Below are positions 9,187-17,151 of a stretch of DNA of 59,928 nt, in pieces. Origin of the DNA: Pseudomonadota bacterium (GTDB taxonomy: Bacteria; Pseudomonadota; Alphaproteobacteria; Sphingomonadales; Sphingomonadaceae). Position 1 is the stretch's first letter. Every line of letters begins with the position of its first letter. Where the stretch lies: the NCBI GenBank assembly GCA_023400405.1, contig JAEXFD010000053.1, forward strand, positions 1-59,928, read 5' to 3'. A program made the translations under genes and the position numbers. Below the pieces are notes generated by a model. It had not been told where the DNA came from and made no database searches. It was given only the letters and a program-made list of their open reading frames with translations.

Positions 9187-10590
9187 ATGACCCAAGCCGA
9201 TTCCGCCCTCGCCCAGGCCGAGGCGCAGCTCGACGCCAGCCTCGACCGCCTGTTCGCGCTCATGCGCGTGCCGTCGATCTCGACCGATCCCGCTTATGCC
9301 GAGCAATGCCAGCACGCCGCCAGGCTGCTCGCCGACGAACTGAGCGAGCTCGGCTTCTCGGCGCGGGTCGCGCAGACGCCGGGCCATCCGATGGTGGTCG
9401 CGCATCATGACGGGCCGGACGGCGCGCCGCACGTGCTCTTCTATGGCCATTACGACGTGCAGCCGGTCGATCCGATCGAGCTGTGGCGCCGCGATCCGTT
9501 CGATCCGGTGATCGAGGCGCGTGCCGACGGCGCCCGCCAGATCGTCGGCCGCGGCGCCTCGGACGACAAGGGCCAGCTGCGCACCTTCGTCGAGGCGTGC
9601 CGCGCCTGGAAGCAGGCCGAGGGCCGGCTGCCGTGCAAGGTCACCATCCTGTTCGAAGGCGAAGAGGAATCGGGATCGACCAGCCTCGAGCCGTTCCTCC
9701 ATGCCCATGCCGAGGAGCTGAAGGCGGATTTCGCGCTGATCTGCGACACGCTGATGTGGGACACCGAAACGCCGGGCCTCACCATCGGCCTGCGCGGCAT
9801 GGCGGCGGGCCAGGTGACCGTGCGCGGGCCCTCGCGCGACTTGCATTCGGGGCTCTATGGCGGCCCGGCGCGCAATCCGATCCAGCTGCTCTGCTCGATC
9901 CTCGCCGAGCTGAAGGACGCCGACGGCCGCGTGACGCTGAAGGGCTTTTACGACGGCGTGCCCGAACTCGCGCCCGACGTGCGGCGCAGCTGGGACGCGC
10001 TGGGCTTCGACGGCGGCGAATTCCTCGGCGAAGTCGGGCTCAGCGTGCCGGCGGGCGAGAAGGGCCGCGACGTGCTCGAGCAGAGCTGGTCGCGCCCGAC
10101 CGCCGAGATCAACGGCATCTGGGGCGGCTATACCGGCGAAGGATTCAAGACCGTGATCCCCGCCGAAGCCCATGCGAAGCTGAGCTTCCGCCTGGTCGGC
10201 ACCCAGGATCCGGACCAGGTCTGGGCCGCGTTCGAGGAGCATGTCCGCGCCCGCCTGCCCGCCGATTGCACTGCCGAATTCCTGACGCGCGGCGCCGGCA
10301 GCCCGGCGGTCACCGTATCGAGCGACAGCCCGCCGCTCTCCGCAACGCGTGCGGCGCTCGAGGCCGAATGGGGCAAGGCGGCGCTGATCGGCTGCGGCGG
10401 CGGCATCCCGGTCGTCACGTCGATCTCGAAGATCCTCGGCATGGACACGGTGATGGTCGGCTTCGCGCTCACCGACGACAACATCCATTCGCCGAACGAG
10501 AAGTACGACCTCAAGAGCTTCCACAAGGGCATCCGCTCCTGGGTGCGCATCCTCGCCGAGATCGGCGCGATGGCGCGCGTTGCCGCCTGA
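9187..10590 (+). CDS. M20-family metallopeptidase (dipeptidase-like)
   Basis: Zinc-dependent exopeptidase of the M20/M25/M40 clan, probably a cytoplasmic dipeptidase or a related deacylase. The 467-aa protein shows the metal-ligand motifs GHYDVQPVDP and GRGASDDKGQL and the catalytic Glu in EGEEESGS. The dimerisation lid follows (LHSGLYGGPARNPIQLL; a gap in the lid carries INGIWGGYTGEGFKTVIPAE), and a C-terminal metal His lies in NIHSPNEKY. It starts 52 bp after nagA in the same direction and may be read through from it, but nothing ties its substrate to amino sugars. No signal peptide is seen. Confidence 0.88.
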   Translation: MTQADSALAQAEAQLDASLDRLFALMRVPSISTDPAYAEQCQHAARLLADELSELGFSARVAQTPGHPMVVAHHDGPDGAPHVLFYGHYDVQPVDPIELWRRDPFDPVIEARADGARQIVGRGASDDKGQLRTFVEACRAWKQAEGRLPCKVTILFEGEEESGSTSLEPFLHAHAEELKADFALICDTLMWDTETPGLTIGLRGMAAGQVTVRGPSRDLHSGLYGGPARNPIQLLCSILAELKDADGRVTLKGFYDGVPELAPDVRRSWDALGFDGGEFLGEVGLSVPAGEKGRDVLEQSWSRPTAEINGIWGGYTGEGFKTVIPAEAHAKLSFRLVGTQDPDQVWAAFEEHVRARLPADCTAEFLTRGAGSPAVTVSSDSPPLSATRAALEAEWGKAALIGCGGGIPVVTSISKILGMDTVMVGFALTDDNIHSPNEKYDLKSFHKGIRSWVRILAEIGAMARVAA

Positions 10591-10633
10591 CCCAAGAGTT
10601 GACGCGAAGCGCGCCAGCGCCGATAGCCGAGTA

Positions 10634-11296
10634 ATGGTTCCCCTTTCGTTCGCCGGCCAGGAATTTCGCGCGCTGCCCGAAGGCGCGCTGTTCTGGCCGC
10701 GCCACGGGGCGCTGCTGGTGGCCGACCTGCATTTCGAAAAGGGCAGCTGGTTCGCCGCGCGGGGGCAGATGCTGCCGCCCTATGATTCGCTGGCGACGCT
10801 GCACGCGCTCGCCGCGCTGGTCGAGCAGGCGGGGGCGCGGGCGCTCTGGTGCCTGGGCGACAGCTTCCACGATTCGGCGGGTTGCGAGCGGCTGGCGCCC
10901 GAGGCGCGCGCGCTGCTGACCAGCCTCACCGGGCGACTCGACTGGCGCTGGATCACCGGCAATCACGACAGCCTGCTCGTCGATCATTGCGGCGGCACCA
11001 TCGTCGAGGAAGCGGAAGTCGATGGGCTGATGCTGCGGCACGAAGCCGATCCGGCCGATCCGCGGCCCGAGCTTTCGGGCCATTTCCACCCCAAGCTGCG
11101 CGTCAATGTCCGCGGGCGCCAGGTCGCGCGGCGCTGCTTCGTCGCCTCGGGGACCAAGCTGATCCTGCCGGCGTTCGGCGCGCTGACCGGCGGGCTCGAC
11201 GCGCATCACCCCGAGATCGTCCGCGCCGTCGGCCGCAGTGCGCAGGCGCTGGTCGCCCTGCCCGATCGGCTGCTGCGCTTCCCGATCGCCGCCTGA
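10634..11296 (+). CDS. pdeM: Ligase-associated DNA-damage-response metallophosphoesterase PdeM
   Basis: Small calcineurin-like nuclease/phosphoesterase. The 220-aa protein has the metallophosphoesterase set: VADLHFEKGSWFA (D-x-H), CLGDSFHDS (GD), WITGNHDS (GNHD) and SGHFHPKLRV (GH-x-H). Family members usually sit with an ATP-dependent DNA ligase, an Lhr helicase and a beta-CASP exonuclease as a DNA-repair cassette; none of these is here, so this copy stands apart from its usual partners. ATG 10634 is chosen over an earlier in-frame ATG (10580) that overlaps the M20 gene and adds 18 unrelated residues. The gene is convergent and abutting with the next (11297). Confidence 0.85.
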   Translation: MVPLSFAGQEFRALPEGALFWPRHGALLVADLHFEKGSWFAARGQMLPPYDSLATLHALAALVEQAGARALWCLGDSFHDSAGCERLAPEARALLTSLTGRLDWRWITGNHDSLLVDHCGGTIVEEAEVDGLMLRHEADPADPRPELSGHFHPKLRVNVRGRQVARRCFVASGTKLILPAFGALTGGLDAHHPEIVRAVGRSAQALVALPDRLLRFPIAA

Positions 11297-12007
11297 TCAG
11301 TTCGCCTCGCCGCTCCCGCACGAAACCGGCCCGGCGCCGCTCACGCGGCATTTGGGCGCGCCGAGCACGGTGACGCTTCCGGTCGCCATCGCCGAGACGC
11401 GCGCGGTGTAGCGCGCGGTCAGCCGCATCGCGCCGCTGGTCTGGCTGGTCACCACGGCATCGTCGCTCGTCAGCGCCGCGGCGTCGATTCCGCCCGATCC
11501 ATAGGCGAGCAGCCGCGCGCGCGTTGCGCTTCCCGACGCGCGAATCTCGCCCGCGCCGCTGAGGCTGATGCCGAGATCGTCGGCACGGATGCTGCCGATC
11601 GCGATCGATCCGGCGCCGCTGAGCGCCACGTCGACGCGGCTGCCGCGCAGTTCGGCAACCTGGAGTTGCGCGCCGCCATTGACCGCGACACCCGCCAGCC
11701 CCGGCGAGGTGATGCGGATGTGCACCGGCCCCACGGCGGCGTCCGCGGCGCCCCGGGTCTGCCACCCCAGGCTGGTCGCCGCGACGACCAGCGTATCGCC
11801 CTGGATGCGGACATCGACGCGATCGATCGCCCGCGCGGATCCGGTGACGACGGCGCCCGGCGATCCCGGCGCGACCTCCACCACAAAAGGCCCATCGACG
11901 CGAAGCCGTTCGAAGCTGGTGATCATGACGCGCCGCTCGTCGCCCTGCGGGACGGGCGCGGCGGCGGTGGCGAGGAGGAACAGCGGAAGCAGGGCGAGGC
12001 GGCGCAT
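11297..12007 (-). CDS. DUF2807 (GIN domain) exported protein
   Basis: 236-aa envelope protein of unknown function. An N-terminal signal peptide (MRRLALLPLFLLATAAA) precedes a right-handed beta-helix-like DUF2807 domain rich in repeated Gly-Ala-Gly/Gly-Ser-Gly turns (LSGAGSIAIGS, LSGAGEIRASGS, AYGSGGIDA). Cysteines near the C-terminus (GAPKCRVSGAG, SCGSGEAN) recall the pattern at the end of the next paralogue. It is the downstream member of a two-gene leftward unit, 36 bp after the other DUF2807 gene. These proteins are usually predicted to be periplasmic or surface adhesion-like. No function can be assigned. Confidence 0.75.
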   Translation of the reverse strand: MRRLALLPLFLLATAAAPVPQGDERRVMITSFERLRVDGPFVVEVAPGSPGAVVTGSARAIDRVDVRIQGDTLVVAATSLGWQTRGAADAAVGPVHIRITSPGLAGVAVNGGAQLQVAELRGSRVDVALSGAGSIAIGSIRADDLGISLSGAGEIRASGSATRARLLAYGSGGIDAAALTSDDAVVTSQTSGAMRLTARYTARVSAMATGSVTVLGAPKCRVSGAGPVSCGSGEAN

Positions 12008-12043
12008 GCCCCATCCTCGCCCCGCTTCAGCCGCCTGGCAAGC

Positions 12044-12766
12044 TCAGGAGCAGCGCACCTCGCCCGAGCCGACCGAATGCACGGTGCATTTCGCGCCGCT
12101 GGTGAGCTCGACATCGCCCGAGCCGACCAGCGACACCGAGGCATTGCCCTTGACCGCTGCCTTCAGGCTTCCCGATCCGGTCACCGAAACATCGGCGCCG
12201 GTGGCGACGAGCTTGTCGGCCTCGACATCGCCCGAACCGGTGATGTTGGCGGAAAGCTGGCCGGCCTTGCCCGCCAGCGTCATGTCGCCCGAGCCGGCGA
12301 GCGACAGCTGGGTCTGGCGCGCATCGAGCGCCGCGACGCTGAGATTGCCCGACCCGGCGACCGACCCGTTGAAATCGCCGCCGGCCCTATCGACCTGCAG
12401 GTCGCCCGATCCCGACACGAGCGCGCCGCGCAGGGCCGGCAGCGTGACGTAGATCTTCGCGCCATGGTCGCTGGAGAAGGACAAGCCGTGCAGATTCTTG
12501 CGGCCGACGCGCAGGGTGTCGCCGACCACTTCGATCTTGAGCTGGTCGAGCACGGCGCTGTCGCCTTCGGCGCGCACCGAGAAGCTGGGGCCGGCCCTGA
12601 CCTCGACATCATCGGGCCCGCGCAGGTCGATCGCGGTGAAGCCGCTCGCGGCGAAGTCGCGTGTCGCGCCCGCGCCGGTCGGCGTGACCGTGCGTGGATC
12701 CTTCTCCCAGCTCGCATGACAGGCAGTGGTCACCGGCAACAGCGCGGCGAGGATCAGCAAGCGCAT
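12044..12766 (-). CDS. DUF2807 (GIN domain) exported protein, possible lipoprotein
   Basis: 240-aa paralogue of the downstream gene. The N-terminus MRLLILAALLPVTTACHA ends in a Cys that could be a lipobox (TTAC), a weak match. The body has Gly-Ser-Gly-Asp turns at nearly regular spacing (SGSGDLQV, AGSGNLSV, AGSGDMTL, TGSGDVEA, TGSGSLKA, VGSGDVEL, VGSGEVRC), one per presumed beta-helix rung, which is the DUF2807 pattern. A strong AAAGGAG ribosome site lies just before the ATG, and a 22-bp perfect inverted repeat lies 18 bp upstream of it. A two-gene operon of secreted beta-helix proteins with its own operator suggests a regulated envelope or stress role; this is inference. Confidence 0.75.
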   Translation of the reverse strand: MRLLILAALLPVTTACHASWEKDPRTVTPTGAGATRDFAASGFTAIDLRGPDDVEVRAGPSFSVRAEGDSAVLDQLKIEVVGDTLRVGRKNLHGLSFSSDHGAKIYVTLPALRGALVSGSGDLQVDRAGGDFNGSVAGSGNLSVAALDARQTQLSLAGSGDMTLAGKAGQLSANITGSGDVEADKLVATGADVSVTGSGSLKAAVKGNASVSLVGSGDVELTSGAKCTVHSVGSGEVRCS

Positions 12767-12783
12767 TGGTCACTCCTTTGCTC

Positions 12784-12805
12784 GTGTATTGCGCCAACAA
12801 TACAC
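12784..12805. promoter_or_regulatory. Perfect inverted repeat upstream of the DUF2807 operon (putative operator)
   Basis: GTGTATTG, six bases, CAATACAC: an 8-bp perfect inverted repeat centred about 29 bp before the start codon at 12766, where it would cover the transcription start. It is a good length and symmetry for a dimeric repressor. YtrA-type GntR regulators bind broadly similar TGTATTA-like palindromes, but no such regulator is in this window. Confidence 0.55.
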
Positions 12806-12814
12806 CAGGCGGCG

Positions 12815-12848
12815 GGCAAGGAAAAGGGGCGGCGTTGCGGCCGCCCCT
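12815..12848 (-). terminator. Intrinsic terminator downstream of carD
   Basis: A 9-bp GC-rich stem (arms 12825-12833 and 12840-12848, loop of 6) is followed on the minus strand by TTTTCCTT. It lies about 25 bp past the CarD stop and fits Rho-independent termination of the fdxA/carD transcript before the DUF2807 promoter. Confidence 0.75.
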
Positions 12849-12873
12849 CTCCGAAGTCCGAAGGGACCGGCGA

Positions 12874-13407
12874 TCAGGCCGGAACCTTGTCCTTGTTCCA
12901 GATCGCTGCCGACTTGCGCAGGATCTCGAGGATCTTCTCGAGCGCGGCCGGCTCGTCCACTTCCTCCATCGCCGCGAGCTCGCGGGCGAGGCGGCTGGCG
13001 GCCGCTTCGAAGATCTGGCGCTCCGAATAGCTCTGCTCGGGCTGGTCGTCGGCGCGGAACAGGTCGCGGACCACTTCGGCGATCGACACCAGGTCGCCCG
13101 AATTGATCTTCGCTTCATATTCCTGCGCGCGGCGCGACCACATGGTGCGCTTGACCTTGGGCTTGCCCTTGAGCGTGTCGAGCGCTTCCTTCAGCGTCTT
13201 GTCGCTGGAAAGCTTGCGCATGCCGACGCTCTCGGCCTTGTTGGTCGGAACGCGGAGCGTCATCTTCTCTTTTTCGAAGCGGAGCACATAGAGCTCCAGC
13301 TGCATCCCCGCGATTTCAGATTTCTGCAGCTCGATCACACGGCCGACACCGTGCTTGGGGTAAACGACATAATCGCCGACGTCGAAGGACAGCGCCTTTG
13401 CAGCCAT
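12874..13407 (-). CDS. carD: CarD-family transcriptional regulator
   Basis: RNA-polymerase-binding regulator that stabilises open complexes, with roles in rRNA transcription and stress in other bacteria. The 177-aa protein has an N-terminal CarD/TRCF RNAP-interaction (Tudor-like) domain (FDVGDYVVYPKHGVGRVIEL, LELYVLRFEKEKMTLRVP) and a helical C-terminal DNA-binding part. That part contains the conserved KPKVKRTMWSRRAQEYEAKI and the helices SYSERQIFEAAASRLARELA. I use ATG 13407 (MAAKALSFDVG), where the family starts, rather than an in-frame upstream ATG at 13455 that adds 16 atypical residues. It follows fdxA in the same direction and ends at a clear intrinsic terminator. Confidence 0.92.
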   Translation of the reverse strand: MAAKALSFDVGDYVVYPKHGVGRVIELQKSEIAGMQLELYVLRFEKEKMTLRVPTNKAESVGMRKLSSDKTLKEALDTLKGKPKVKRTMWSRRAQEYEAKINSGDLVSIAEVVRDLFRADDQPEQSYSERQIFEAAASRLARELAAMEEVDEPAALEKILEILRKSAAIWNKDKVPA

Positions 13408-13658
13408 GTGCGAGGAACCTTTCGTGTAACCGGCCCCGACGGGCGCGGTGTCCACCCCAGGCGGATGCGGGGCGGGCGGTCGGGGCGACTTTGCTCTTGC
13501 TTCTCCGGGCGGAGGCGAATCTTCCTCCGTCGCGCCCCATTTAACACGCTCGTAATAAAATTACCAGCCAAACGTCACCGTCTGACCGCGAAAAATACGA
13601 GATTCGCAGCGGAATTGTGGATAATGCTGCGCCGCGGCGCCCACTCAGCGGCGCGCGC

Positions 13659-13997
13659 TCAGCTGCCCGAGCCGGGCTCCGACGAGAAGAACTGGCCGAA
13701 CTTGCCCTCGACGCCCTTCATCGCATCGGCATCGGCGGGCACGTCGCCCTTCTGGGTGATGTTCGGCCATTGCTCCGAATAGGTGCGGTTGAGCTCGAGC
13801 CACTGCTCGAGGCCATTCTCGGTATCGGGCAGGATCGCCTCGGCCGGGCATTCGGGCTCGCACACGCCGCAATCGATGCATTCGTTCGGATTGATGACGA
13901 GCATGTTCTCGCCTTCATAGAAGCAGTCGACCGGACAGACTTCGACACAATCCATGTACTTGCACCGGATGCAGGCGTCGGTGACGACATAGGTCAT
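13659..13997 (-). CDS. fdxA: Seven-iron ferredoxin FdxA
   Basis: Small cytoplasmic electron carrier with one [3Fe-4S] and one [4Fe-4S] cluster. The 112-aa length and motifs match FdxA: MTYVVTDACIRCKYMDCVEV with CPVDC following, then CIDCGVCEPECP. The tail (EQWLELNRTYSEQWPNIT, with the usual acidic end) is typical of the alphaproteobacterial form. Order helicase, S4 protein, fdxA, carD on one strand is a recurring alphaproteobacterial arrangement. The 251-bp gap to the CarD start contains no recognised gene, so carD may also have its own promoter. Confidence 0.95.
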   Translation of the reverse strand: MTYVVTDACIRCKYMDCVEVCPVDCFYEGENMLVINPNECIDCGVCEPECPAEAILPDTENGLEQWLELNRTYSEQWPNITQKGDVPADADAMKGVEGKFGQFFSSEPGSGS

Positions 13998-14057
13998 GGA
14001 AACTGGCCCCTTGGAACGAAGACGTGCCCGCCCTGCTATGCGCGCGGATTCGCGGCG

Positions 14058-14363
14058 TCAATCGGATGGCGCTTCCTGCGAGACGTTTGCAGCGACGATC
14101 AGTTCCTCATAGCAGGCTCGTCCCTCGGCGGGCGGCCCCCGCCGCAGGGGCAACTGCTCGACTCGCACGACGCGCACCTTGCCGAACAGCGGGAACGCCA
14201 GCACCGAGCCGATCCGCACCGGCGCGGCGGCGCGCTCGACCCGACGCCCGTCGATGCGCAGCGTGCCCTTCTCGGCGATCGCCTGCGCCGCCGATCGCGT
14301 CTTGGCGAGCCGGGCGAACCAGAGGAAGCGATCGACGCGCATCGTCGTGCCGGGATCAGCCAT
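14058..14363 (-). CDS. RNA-binding S4 domain protein, Hsp15-like
   Basis: A 101-aa basic protein with an S4 RNA-binding fold: MRVDRFLWFARLAKTRSAAQ, then AIAEKGTLRIDGRRVERA, a strand turn and LAFPLFGKVRVVRVEQL. Hsp15 homologues bind free 50S subunits carrying stalled nascent chains, but function in this lineage is not tested. The first ATG (14363) overlaps the helicase stop by 8 bp; an internal ATG seven codons later (MRVDRF) is an alternative start. The C-terminal RRGPPAEGRACYEELI is common in alphaproteobacterial members. It is co-transcribed with the helicase upstream and fdxA downstream. Confidence 0.85.
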   Translation of the reverse strand: MADPGTTMRVDRFLWFARLAKTRSAAQAIAEKGTLRIDGRRVERAAAPVRIGSVLAFPLFGKVRVVRVEQLPLRRGPPAEGRACYEELIVAANVSQEAPSD

Positions 14364-16902
14364 GCTTCAGTCCGGCCAGCGCGGCGAAGGCGTTGTCGCG
14401 CGGCGGCGCCTTGGGCTTGGCGACCGGCACCAGGCCCTGCCAGATCCAGCGGGCCGGCTGGCCCTCGACCGCGCGCGCGGTGCGGAAGCCGAGCTGCGCC
14501 ATCAGCCGCGCCAGCGTCTCGGGCGTGAGCCCCATCGAAGTGGCGAGCGCCGGATCGGGCGCGAAGGGCTTGCGGCCCTGGCGCGAGTCATGCGCGGCGC
14601 AGGCGATCCGCTCGACCAAGTCGATGCGCACGGCCTGCGCGCCGAGCGGGCGGAAGCCATGGGCCAGATCGGCACCAACGGCGTCGCGCGGCAAGACGGT
14701 CGCGCCATCCCGCGGCGCCTCGGCCAGGCCCATCAGCTCACGCCGCCAGCGTGCCGCCCCGGGCTTGAGCAGCGCCGGCGCAAACAGATCGAGCGTGCCG
14801 ATCGTGACTCCGATCCGGCGCAGCCGCTTGCGCGCTTCGGGATCGAGCGCGTCGACCAGCGCCGCGGCGGCGCGGCGCGGCAGCAGCCCGCCCGCTTCGA
14901 GCAGCGCATTGGCCAGCGCGCGAAACGGCGAACCGGCTTGCGGATCGCGCGTCGCCTCATCCAGCTTGCCGAGGACGGGGAGACGCTGCGCGATCTGATC
15001 GGCGAACCAGCGCTCGATCCGGGCCTGCACCGCGTTGCGCGCCGGCGGATCGAGCACGTCGAGGGCGCGATCGAGCCGGATCCGTGGCCGCGCGAGGTTC
15101 GGCCCCGGTTCGAGCGTGGCGACCGAAACGCCCTGCCACAGCACCGTTCGCCCTGAGCTTGTCGAAGGGCGGCTATGCTCGGACGAAGGGACGGGCTGCC
15201 CTTCGACAGGCTCAGGGCGAACGGAGAAGGACAGCGCTTCGTCCTCTGCCTCGGCGAGCGCCGCGCCGCGCTTGCGATACTCGCCGCCCAGCCTTTTCTC
15301 GGCGGCGGCAAGCAGCATCCTCTTGTCCCCCGCGCGCGCATCCGCCGCGACGGTGAAGCGGAAGCCGGTGAGCGTGCCCAGCGCATGCTCCTCGACGCTC
15401 ACTTCGCCTTCCGGCCCGATCGTCACCGGCAGGTTGGAGGCATCGGCGCCGATCTGTCGCAGCAGCACCGTGGTCCGCTTGTCGACGAAGCGCTGGGTGA
15501 GGCTGGCGTGCAGCGCGTCGGACAGCTTCTCCTCGATCGCGCGGGTGCGCTCGGCCCAGTGGAACGGGTCTTCCAGCCAGTCGGCGCGGTGCGCGATATA
15601 GGCCCAGCTGCGCGCCGCCGCGATCCGGCCGGCCAGCGTCTCGACATCGCCGCCCATATTGTCGAGCCGGGCGATCTCGTCGGCGAACCATTGATGGGGC
15701 ACATGGCCGCGCGCTTCGGAGAGATGGCCGAACAGGCGGCCGACGAAGCGGCTGTGCGGATCGGCGCCGAGCTTGCGGAAATCGGGCAGGCCGCACGCCG
15801 CCCAGAGCCGCGCGACCATCGCGGGCGAGCGCACCCGAGCGCGCACCCAATCCTCTTCGGCCAGCCGCTTGAGCACGGCGAGGTCCACCGCTTCGGGCGC
15901 GGCGCGCAGCACCGCGCTGTCGGGCTTGGTCTCCAGGCTGGCGATCAGCGCATCGATGCTGGCGAAGTCGGGCTCCCCCTCGCGCCAGTAAAGGTGGCTG
16001 AGCGGCGGCACGCGATGCCCCTCGATCGCCAGCACTTCCTCGGGCGTGAAGGCATTGGGACCTTCCTCGTGCAGCGCGCCGAACGTGCCGTCGCGCTGGT
16101 GCCGCCCCGCCCGCCCGGCGATCTGCGCCATCTCCGCCACCGTCAGCCGGCGCTGGCGGCGCCCGTCGAACTTGGAGAGCGAGGCGAAGGCGACATGGTG
16201 CACGTCCATGTTGAGCCCCATGCCGATCGCATCGGTGGCGACGAGATAATCGACTTCGCCGGCCTGGAACATCGCGACCTGGGCGTTGCGGGTGCGGGGA
16301 GAGAGCGCCCCCATCACCACCGCCGCGCCGCCGCGCAGCCGCCGCAGCGCCTCGGCCACGGCATAGACTTCCTCGGCACTGAACGCGACGATCGCCGATC
16401 GCTTGGGCAGCCGCGACAGTTTGCGCGCGCCGGCATAGCTAAGCGTCGAGAAGCGCGGCCGGCCGACCAGCTCGGCCTCGGGCACCAGCGCCTTGAGCAT
16501 CGGCTTCAGGCTGTCCGATCCGAGGATCATCGTCTCGGCAAAGCCGCGCGCGCGCAGCAGGCGATCGGTGAAGACATGGCCGCGCTCGGGATCGGCGCCG
16601 AGCTGCGCCTCGTCGAGCCCGACGAACGCCACTTCGCGCTCGAGCGGCATGCTCTCGGCCGTGCACAGGAACCAGCGTGCCTTGGGCGGGACGATCTTCT
16701 CCTCGCCGGTGATCAGCGCGACTTCGGCGTCGCTGCCCTTCATCCGCACGACGCGATCATAGACTTCGCGCGCCAGCAGCCGCAGCGGGAAACCGATCAT
16801 GCCGCTGGCATGGCCGGTCATCCGCTCGACCGCGAGATGCGTCTTGCCGGTATTGGTCGGGCCCAGCACGGCCGTGATCGGAGAACGCGCGAAACGAGTC
16901 AT
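14356..16902 (-). CDS. Suv3-like superfamily 2 helicase, with an in-frame palindromic repeat insertion
   Basis: ATP-dependent RNA/DNA helicase of the mitochondrial Suv3 group found in alphaproteobacteria, probably acting in RNA turnover. The 848-aa protein has Walker A GPTNTGKTHLAVERM (residues 14-28), the Walker B variant GLDEAQLG (95-102), LITGEEKIVPPKARW, motif V-like VATDAIGMGLNMDV and motif VI QIAGRAGRHQRDGTFG. A helical C-terminal region follows. Residues 560-586 (VRPEPVEGQ through PSTSSGRT) are encoded by an inverted pair of intergenic-type repeats inserted without breaking the frame, in a linker between conserved blocks. The gene leads a leftward run with the S4 protein, fdxA and carD. 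Confidence 0.9.
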   Translation of the reverse strand: MTRFARSPITAVLGPTNTGKTHLAVERMTGHASGMIGFPLRLLAREVYDRVVRMKGSDAEVALITGEEKIVPPKARWFLCTAESMPLEREVAFVGLDEAQLGADPERGHVFTDRLLRARGFAETMILGSDSLKPMLKALVPEAELVGRPRFSTLSYAGARKLSRLPKRSAIVAFSAEEVYAVAEALRRLRGGAAVVMGALSPRTRNAQVAMFQAGEVDYLVATDAIGMGLNMDVHHVAFASLSKFDGRRQRRLTVAEMAQIAGRAGRHQRDGTFGALHEEGPNAFTPEEVLAIEGHRVPPLSHLYWREGEPDFASIDALIASLETKPDSAVLRAAPEAVDLAVLKRLAEEDWVRARVRSPAMVARLWAACGLPDFRKLGADPHSRFVGRLFGHLSEARGHVPHQWFADEIARLDNMGGDVETLAGRIAAARSWAYIAHRADWLEDPFHWAERTRAIEEKLSDALHASLTQRFVDKRTTVLLRQIGADASNLPVTIGPEGEVSVEEHALGTLTGFRFTVAADARAGDKRMLLAAAEKRLGGEYRKRGAALAEAEDEALSFSVRPEPVEGQPVPSSEHSRPSTSSGRTVLWQGVSVATLEPGPNLARPRIRLDRALDVLDPPARNAVQARIERWFADQIAQRLPVLGKLDEATRDPQAGSPFRALANALLEAGGLLPRRAAAALVDALDPEARKRLRRIGVTIGTLDLFAPALLKPGAARWRRELMGLAEAPRDGATVLPRDAVGADLAHGFRPLGAQAVRIDLVERIACAAHDSRQGRKPFAPDPALATSMGLTPETLARLMAQLGFRTARAVEGQPARWIWQGLVPVAKPKAPPRDNAFAALAGLKHG
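15144..15224. repeat. Inverted palindromic repeat pair inside the helicase gene
   Basis: Arms 15144-15170 and 15198-15224 are 27-base inverted copies with one mismatch; the core reads GTTCGCCCTGAGCTTGTCG and continues AAGGGC. This sequence type is widespread between genes in sphingomonads. Here both copies are translated, giving PEPVEGQ and PSTSSGRT inside the protein. Confidence 0.88.
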
Positions 16903-16963
16903 CGTGCGGACAAGATCGTTCCGCGCCGCCCCTTAAGCAACTCCCCCAGCTTGAGGATTGGCG

Positions 16964-16971
16964 TTAACCAT
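16964..16971 (+). promoter_or_regulatory. CtrA half-site (TTAACCAT) near the helicase start
   Basis: TTAACCAT matches the known CtrA half-site and lies 62 bp upstream of the helicase start, in the divergent region shared with the M23 peptidase. On its own an 8-bp match is weak; it is listed because a full CtrA-type site is less than 100 bp away. Confidence 0.4.
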
Positions 16972-17059
16972 GGTGGATTCCAGGCCGATCAGGACGAGAG
17001 GCTCACTTCGTCCCCGCGCCGGCACAGCTCGCCGCAGCGGGGTGCGGAGGGCGTGGTGC

Positions 17060-17074
17060 TTAATTTGACTTTAA
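17060..17074 (+). promoter_or_regulatory. CtrA-type box TTAA-N7-TTAA upstream of the M23 peptidase
   Basis: TTAATTTGACTTTAA matches the alphaproteobacterial CtrA consensus exactly and lies 78 bp before the chosen peptidase start at 17152. It is an AT-rich island in very GC-rich DNA. CtrA times cell-division and envelope genes in Caulobacter and motility genes elsewhere, so cell-cycle control of a wall hydrolase is plausible. Confidence 0.6.
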
Positions 17075-17151
17075 AGCCTCTCCTCCACAGTGATCGCCCC
17101 TGAGCCGGGGGTTTGCGGCTTCGATCGACGACCTTTGGGGGGCGTTGCAGC

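Noticed and set aside
13456..13658. A small gene in the fdxA-carD gap (for example frames at 13316-13571)
   Set aside because: No ribosome site, Arg-rich composition and overlap with the CarD start; it is more likely a promoter or leader region.
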